Assembly (NCBI GenBank): GCA_002343075.1
Contig: DDRH01000022.1
Coordinates: forward strand, 137,665 to 174,647
Direction of reading: 5' to 3'
DNA from: Phycisphaerales bacterium UBA2421
GTDB taxonomy: Bacteria > Planctomycetota > Phycisphaerae > Tepidisphaerales > Tepidisphaeraceae
DNA length: 36,983 nucleotides
The notes under the pieces are model-generated. The model had not been told where the DNA came from and did no database searches. It saw only the letters and a list, made by a program, of their open reading frames with translations. How positions within the stretch are numbered: position 1 is the stretch's first letter; the number at the start of each line of letters is the position of its first letter. A program made the translations under genes and the position numbers. Shown piece by piece: positions 32,728 through 36,983 of this stretch.

Positions 32728-33594
32728 ATGTCATCGAAGCCTCTCAACATCTTCACGCAACACTCTCGCCACTGGCGCGACAATCGGTATGTCTACCCGG
32801 TTGTTTCCCGGCGAAGCAAGGGGCTTTCGATTGGCATCAACCTCAACCCCGACAAGGTCTGCAATTTTGACTGCATTTACTGCTGCGTTGATCGCCGCAG
32901 CATGCCCGGCCGGGTCGAGGTGAATCTTGACGATCTGCGTGGTGAACTTGAGTCGATGCTGGCAACGGTCGCCGGCGGATCGCTCTGGAAAGAGCCTCCG
33001 TTTGACCAGACGCCGGAAGAATTGAGGCGGCTGAACGACATCGCATTTTCTGGCGATGGCGAACCAACTTCATATCAGAAGTTTGAAGAAGTGTGTCAAC
33101 TTGCAGCCCGGTCGCTCGAACAGCCTGCCTTGAAGGGCGTAAAACTCGTTGTCATCACCAACGCAACCTTGCTTCATCAGGCGCGCGTGCAATCTGCGTT
33201 GATATTTCTTGACGCCCACAATGGTGAACTGTGGGCCAAGCTCGATGCAGGTACCGAGTCATACTACCAGTTGGTCGAGCGGACAGCGGTGCCGTTTCAG
33301 CGCGTGCTCGATAACATCCTCGCCGCGGGTCGATTGCGGCCAATTGTTATCCAGTCACTCTTTATGAACATCCACGGCCAACCTCCCCCGCCGCCGGAGG
33401 TTGAGGCCTACCTTGCCCGGCTGTCGCATTTGCACAGCCAGGGGTGCCGGATCAAGCTCGTACAAATCTACACCACTGCACGAAATACGACCGAAGCCTA
33501 TGTCACCCCGCTTGGATTGTCGCAGTTGCAGCAAATCGCTGCCGGAGTGAAGCAGCTTGGGCTGGCCGTTGACACTTACGCGGGCGTAGCTTGA
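32728..33594 (+). CDS. Radical SAM protein (COG0731-like)
   Basis: The 288-residue product has the 4Fe-4S motif Cys45-x3-Cys49-x2-Cys52 (CNFDCIYC) and the SAM-contact loop FSGDGEPTSY (about 106-115). VVSRRSKGLSIGINLNPDKV before the cluster is the pattern of the COG0731 group, which includes relatives of wyosine-synthesis Tyw1. The bacterial members have no assigned substrate. An extra cysteine (Cys53) adjoins the cluster. No partner gene is near. The ATG at 32728 follows an intrinsic terminator and hairpin leader, so expression may be controlled by attenuation. The ribosome binding site is weak. The DUF1508 gene follows after 55 bases. Confidence 0.9.
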   Translation: MSSKPLNIFTQHSRHWRDNRYVYPVVSRRSKGLSIGINLNPDKVCNFDCIYCCVDRRSMPGRVEVNLDDLRGELESMLATVAGGSLWKEPPFDQTPEELRRLNDIAFSGDGEPTSYQKFEEVCQLAARSLEQPALKGVKLVVITNATLLHQARVQSALIFLDAHNGELWAKLDAGTESYYQLVERTAVPFQRVLDNILAAGRLRPIVIQSLFMNIHGQPPPPPEVEAYLARLSHLHSQGCRIKLVQIYTTARNTTEAYVTPLGLSQLQQIAAGVKQLGLAVDTYAGVA

Positions 33595-33649
33595 CGACCT
33601 CATTTGAGGCATTACGATCGCAGCATACCCTCAACCAAAGGAGCTTCGC

Positions 33650-33988
33650 ATGGCAGGAAAGTATGTCATCACCAAGACCGCCGACGGCCAATTCATGTTT
33701 AATCTGAAGGCCGCCAATCATGAGATAATCCTTACCTCAGAGCGTTACGTCGCCAAGGCTGGCGCGGTCAATGGCATCGAATCGGTCAAGACCAATTCGC
33801 CCAACGACGCGATGTATGAACGAAAGACTTCTGCATCGAATCAACCGTTTTTTGTGCTCAAATCAGGAAACGGCGAAGTGATTGGCCGAAGCGAGATGTA
33901 TTCCTCCGCCGCGGCGATGGAAAATGGTATCAGTTCGGTAAAAACCAATGGCCCCACCGCCGCCACTGACGACCAAAGCGGCACCTGA
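33650..33988 (+). CDS. DUF1508 (YegP-like) protein
   Basis: The 112-residue product consists of two similar halves, each starting with a strand pair (KYVITKTADGQFMFNLKA and QPFFVLKSGNGEVIGRSE) and ending NGIESVKTNSP or NGISSVKTNGP. This tandem architecture is DUF1508, as in E. coli YegP. Family members are small cytoplasmic proteins of unknown function. The ATG has AAAGGAG about six bases upstream. It lies 55 bases after the radical SAM gene on the same strand and converges with rfbD. A weak GGAGTG / CACTCC hairpin lies between the two. Confidence 0.93.
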   Translation: MAGKYVITKTADGQFMFNLKAANHEIILTSERYVAKAGAVNGIESVKTNSPNDAMYERKTSASNQPFFVLKSGNGEVIGRSEMYSSAAAMENGISSVKTNGPTAATDDQSGT

Positions 33989-34085
33989 TCGCCGGTTTGT
34001 GCGATCTTATCTCTCTTGTGAATCCCCTCTGATCCTGGAGTGCCCCGACCCACTCCTGATTGTCCGACCTGCCCCGACCGGTTGG

Positions 34086-34958
34086 TTAGCCCATCATCGA
34101 GCGATATCGCCGCAATGCATCCCGCCAGTGGGGCATCTGCTCGCCGGTGGCCCGCTCGTACGGAGCCAGATCGAAAACGCTGAAGGACGGGCGAACCGCT
34201 GCATCGGGCTTGATCTGTTGCCACTGCGCGCTGGTGATGGCTTCAAAAATCTCGGGCGTCACCCCAAACTCTTCAAAAATCGCGGCGGCGAACTCATGCC
34301 AGTTGGTCTGGCCGCCGTTGGCGATATGAAAGATGCCCGAGGTATTGCGATCGAGCAGACGCAACGTGGCCGCAGCGAGGTCGGCGGTGAAGGTGGGCGC
34401 GCCGACCTGATCATTCACCACGCGCAGCGGCCTTCCGCCGCGCGCGGCGTTTAACATCGCCTGCGGGAAGTTCGGACCGTTCGGGCCGTACAGCCATGCC
34501 GTGCGAATAATCAGCCAGCCGGGCGGATTAACTCGTTGAATCGCCTGCTCGCCGAGCAGCTTCGATCGTCCGTACGCCGACTGCGGGCCGACCGGGTCAT
34601 CCGGCCGAAGGGGGCGGCGCAACGATCCGTCGAAGACGTAATCCGTGCTATAATGAACGAGCTTCGCAGAATGCCTTTGTGCGGCGGCGGCGAGATGACC
34701 CACGCCAGCGCCGTTTACAGCATTCGCAAGGTCGGTCTTCGTCTCACAGCCGTCGACATTTGTAAACGCGGCGCAATTCAGCACCAGAGTCGGCTGCACA
34801 CTTTCAAACACCGCGGCGACGGAAGCTTCACTGGTTATATCACAATCCGGAAGATCAACGCCATGAAATGATCTCCCACGCGCCGCAATTGCAGACTTTA
34901 GCGCGCTCGCGAGCATCCCGCGGTCGCCGACTATCAGGATGGAATCCAGATTGATCAT
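34086..34958 (-). CDS. rfbD: dTDP-4-dehydrorhamnose reductase
   Basis: RfbD (RmlD) makes dTDP-L-rhamnose, the last step of the rhamnose pathway, with NAD(P)H. From the ATG at 34958 the product is 290 residues. It has the Rossmann loop IVGDRGMLASAL, the family markers LVLNCAAFTNVDGCE, STDYVFDG and the catalytic YGRSKLLGE, and later RTAWLYGPNG and NDQVGAPTF. The frame is open to 34988, but those codons fall in a 60-bp inverted repeat, so ATG 34958 or 34967 is a better start. Neither has a clear ribosome binding site. It is downstream of rfbB and rfbA on the same strand. Confidence 0.93.
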   Translation of the reverse strand: MINLDSILIVGDRGMLASALKSAIAARGRSFHGVDLPDCDITSEASVAAVFESVQPTLVLNCAAFTNVDGCETKTDLANAVNGAGVGHLAAAAQRHSAKLVHYSTDYVFDGSLRRPLRPDDPVGPQSAYGRSKLLGEQAIQRVNPPGWLIIRTAWLYGPNGPNFPQAMLNAARGGRPLRVVNDQVGAPTFTADLAAATLRLLDRNTSGIFHIANGGQTNWHEFAAAIFEEFGVTPEIFEAITSAQWQQIKPDAAVRPSFSVFDLAPYERATGEQMPHWRDALRRYRSMMG

Positions 34959-34960
34959 TC

Positions 34961-35020
34961 GTAGCATGGGTTTCCAACCCATCTGCAAAAATTGAAGAAC
35001 GGGTTGAAAACCCGTGCTAC
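34961..35020. repeat. 60-bp inverted repeat with two GGGTT hairpins
   Basis: The left arm GTAGCATGGGTT-TCC-AACCCAT (34961-34982) and the right arm ACGGGTT-GAA-AACCCGTGCTAC (34999-35020) are each a hairpin, and the outer GTAGC and GCTAC pair with each other. It fills the gap between rfbB and rfbD. The right end supplies the TAG stop of rfbB. It resembles a small dispersed palindromic element. Confidence 0.8.
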
Positions 35021-36039
35021 CGGTTTGCGTACTGCGTTTCGTAGTACTTCAGATACTCCCCGCTCTTGATCGACCGCCACCATTTTTCATTGTCGCGATA
35101 CCACTGAATCGTGGTCTTGATCGCGTTCTCAAACCGATGCTTTGGTTCCCAGCCCAGCTCGCGTTTAATCTTGCCGGCATCAATCGCATACCGGCGGTCG
35201 TGGCCGGGGCGGTCTTGCACATATTTCACAAACTTGTCCCACGGCTTGTCCATCGCAGACAGAATCGTCTCGGTTATCTGCCGATTGGTCATCTCATTGT
35301 TGCCGCCGACGTTGTAGGCTTCGCCAAACTTGCCCTTATTCAGCACAGTCCAGATGGCGTCGCAGTGGTCTTCCACATACAGCCAATCGCGCACGTTCTT
35401 GCCGTCGCCGTACAGGGGCACCTGCTTGGCTTCCATCAGGTTCGTCACAAAAAGCGGGATCAGCTTCTCGGGAAAGTGATACGGGCCATAGTTGTTGCTG
35501 CATCGAGTCGTGAGCAGCGGCATGTGAAACGTGTGAAAGTACGACCGAACCAGGCAATCGCCTCCGGCCTTGCTGGCACTGTAGGGCGAGTTGGGCTGCA
35601 GCGGGGTTTCTTCGGTGAATTTTACATCGGGCTGGTCTTCCGGAAGCGTGCCGTAGACTTCGTCTGTGCTGACATACAGAAACTTTTCAACCTGCTTTGC
35701 CTTGGCGATGTCCAGCAACACCTGCGTGCCCACCACGTTCGTCTGCACAAACGGTCCCGAACCGAGAATGCTGCGGTCGACATGACTCTCGGCGGCGAAA
35801 TGGGCGATTTCGGAGACGTGGTGCTCCTCCACCGCCCGCTGCACCGAGGCGGGGTCGCAGATATCGCCTTTGACGAAGACGACCTGCTCGCTGAGCAAAT
35901 CCTGCAGATTAGCGAGGTTGCCGGCGTAAGTGAGCTTGTCGAATGCAACAAGCTTCACCGCTTCTTTGCGGCGGACGAGCATTCGAACAAAGTTGCTGCC
36001 AATAAACCCGGCGGCGCCGGTGACTAAAATGGTGCGCAT
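35017..36039 (-). CDS. rfbB: dTDP-glucose 4,6-dehydratase
   Basis: RfbB (RmlB) converts dTDP-glucose to dTDP-4-keto-6-deoxyglucose with bound NAD+. The 340-residue length is normal. Markers are TGAAGFIGSNFVR at the start, FAAESHVDRSI, the active-site VSTDEVYG (with the STDE typical of the dehydratase), YSASKAGGD with the catalytic Tyr and Lys, and TRCSNNYGPYHFPEKLIPL. The last four codons lead into a TAG that lies in the end of the intergenic inverted repeat. It follows rfbA after 65 bases and precedes rfbD on the same strand, so the three are probably one transcript. The epimerase rfbC is not in the window. Confidence 0.97.
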   Translation of the reverse strand: MRTILVTGAAGFIGSNFVRMLVRRKEAVKLVAFDKLTYAGNLANLQDLLSEQVVFVKGDICDPASVQRAVEEHHVSEIAHFAAESHVDRSILGSGPFVQTNVVGTQVLLDIAKAKQVEKFLYVSTDEVYGTLPEDQPDVKFTEETPLQPNSPYSASKAGGDCLVRSYFHTFHMPLLTTRCSNNYGPYHFPEKLIPLFVTNLMEAKQVPLYGDGKNVRDWLYVEDHCDAIWTVLNKGKFGEAYNVGGNNEMTNRQITETILSAMDKPWDKFVKYVQDRPGHDRRYAIDAGKIKRELGWEPKHRFENAIKTTIQWYRDNEKWWRSIKSGEYLKYYETQYANR

Positions 36040-36104
36040 GATAAATCGTTGTCAGTTGCCAGGGGTTCGTGATCGGTCGTTGGTTGCCACGATCATTTTA
36101 CAAC

Positions 36105-36983
36105 TCAGTAAGAACTTGCCGCGTCTTTTAGCACACGCCTCAGATAGTTTCCGTAATCGCTCTTGCCAGCGACATCGGCGAGCTTCTCCAATTGCGCGGC
36201 GTTGATGAATCCGCGCGCAAACGCAATTTCTTCGATGCACGCCACCTTCAGCCCCTGCCGCTCTTCCAGCGTCTGCACAAACTGCGAGCTGCTTAAGAGC
36301 GAGTCGTAGGTGCCCGTGTCCAGCCAGGCGACCCCGCGGCCCATTGGCTGCACTTCGAGCGTGCCGCGCGAGAGATATGTCCGGTTCACATCGGTAATCT
36401 CGAGTTCTCCCCGGGCACTCGGCTGGAGGTTCTTTGCAATATTGACGACCTCCGCATCATAAAAGTAGAGGCCGGTGACAGCCCAGTTGCTCCTTGGCTG
36501 CTTGGGTTTCTCTTCGATGCTCAACGCGCGCCGGTCCTTGCCGAACTCGACCACGCCATACCGTTCCGGGTCTTTCACCTGATACGCGAACACGCGCGCC
36601 CCCGCGGTGAGCGTTGCTGATGACTTCAGCATATTGGTCATCTCATCGCCATAGAAGATGTTGTCGCCCAGAATCAGGCAAACAGGCGAATCGCCGACAA
36701 ACTCGGCCCCGATCGTAAATGCCTGCGCGATCCCTTTTGGTTCAGGCTGCACCTTGTAATGCAGCGACATGCCAAGATCGGCACCGTCGCCCAGCAAACT
36801 CTCAATCAGAGGCAGGTCGCGCGGCGTGCTGATGATCAGAATCTCTTTGATCCCCGCGAGCATGAGCACCGACAGCGGATAGTAAATCGTCGGCTTGTCG
36901 TAGACTGGCAGCAACTGTTTGCTGACGCATTTGGTCAGCGGATACAGCCGGGTGCCCGCCCCGCCGGCGAGGATGATGCCTTT
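36105..36983 (-). CDS. rfbA: Glucose-1-phosphate thymidylyltransferase, 5' end beyond window
   Basis: RfbA (RmlA) joins glucose-1-phosphate and dTTP to give dTDP-glucose, the first step of the rhamnose pathway. The frame runs off the right edge. The outermost codons read [17 protein letters not shown], the nucleotide-binding motif that normally starts two to four residues after the initiator Met, so only a few codons are missing. Other markers are [54 protein letters not shown] and [11 protein letters not shown]. The first internal ATG (at 36914) is not the start. The length of about 293 residues fits the family. Confidence 0.96.
   Translation of the reverse strand, partial: KGIILAGGAGTRLYPLTKCVSKQLLPVYDKPTIYYPLSVLMLAGIKEILIISTPRDLPLIESLLGDGADLGMSLHYKVQPEPKGIAQAFTIGAEFVGDSPVCLILGDNIFYGDEMTNMLKSSATLTAGARVFAYQVKDPERYGVVEFGKDRRALSIEEKPKQPRSNWAVTGLYFYDAEVVNIAKNLQPSARGELEITDVNRTYLSRGTLEVQPMGRGVAWLDTGTYDSLLSSSQFVQTLEERQGLKVACIEEIAFARGFINAAQLEKLADVAGKSDYGNYLRRVLKDAASSY

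Noticed and set aside
34045..34066. GGAGTG / CACTCC hairpin between DUF1508 gene and rfbD as terminator
   Set aside because: The stem is only six pairs with no T run on either strand.
35014..36027. Long + strand frame of 337 codons
   Set aside because: It is exactly antisense to rfbB, whose catalytic motifs are complete. The frame is a by-product of codon use.

Overview
The window looks like chromosomal DNA of a planctomycete, most like the Phycisphaerae. The evidence is a set of lineage habits seen together: a sigma factor opening with a PTTDW-type N-terminus, a second sigma factor fused to a C-terminal Cys/His domain, pseudopilin-like proteins ending in an H...DG motif, PEP-CTERM proteins with dockerin-type repeats, a CHASE2 Ser/Thr kinase, a TPR-glycosyltransferase fusion, and many short hairpin repeats between genes. 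BamA, an OmpH/Skp-like chaperone and dTDP-rhamnose genes show a diderm envelope. The taxon is inferred from gene content only.

Layout. 1-2653 (+): two membrane proteins and an overlapping sigma factor. 2688-7835 (-): a large hybrid histidine kinase and a TPR-glycosyltransferase. 8069-11532 (+): a tiny membrane protein, bamA and ompH, closed by a clear terminator. 11654-13078 (-): an NtrC-type sigma-54 activator, divergent from 13322-15892 (+), which carries alanine dehydrogenase, a small TPR protein and a membrane-associated phosphoesterase. 16003-18538 (+): a pseudopilin-like protein followed by two paralogous PEP-CTERM proteins, preceded by a perfect palindrome and followed by a strong hairpin. 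18629-22482: a decayed-looking accessory stretch with a frameshifted thioredoxin-like gene, a VOC protein, a lipoprotein resembling acetolactate decarboxylase, an IS110 transposase remnant and an unknown gene. 22483-24420: mostly non-coding, with hairpin repeats, one 49-codon gene and tRNA-Leu(CAG). 24757-26096: rnc and yqgE. 26268-30364 (+): a probable signalling operon of sigma factor, unknown protein, CHASE2 Ser/Thr kinase and unknown protein. 30365-31370: a 21-bp tandem repeat, then tmRNA (-) with its own promoter and terminator. 31492-36983: a sugar-nucleotide epimerase, a radical SAM protein behind a structured leader, a DUF1508 protein, and rfbA-rfbB-rfbD (-) for dTDP-L-rhamnose, with rfbA running off the window.

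Most genes are housekeeping, envelope or regulatory. No phage, CRISPR array, classical defence island or biosynthetic cluster was seen. The points most worth a second look are the tmRNA with an inferred 21-residue tag, the structured terminator leader before the radical SAM gene, an RNase III lacking one canonical metal-binding aspartate, the pseudopilin/PEP-CTERM operon with its palindrome, the sigma/CHASE2-kinase operon, and a 60-bp inverted repeat that supplies the stop codon of rfbB.
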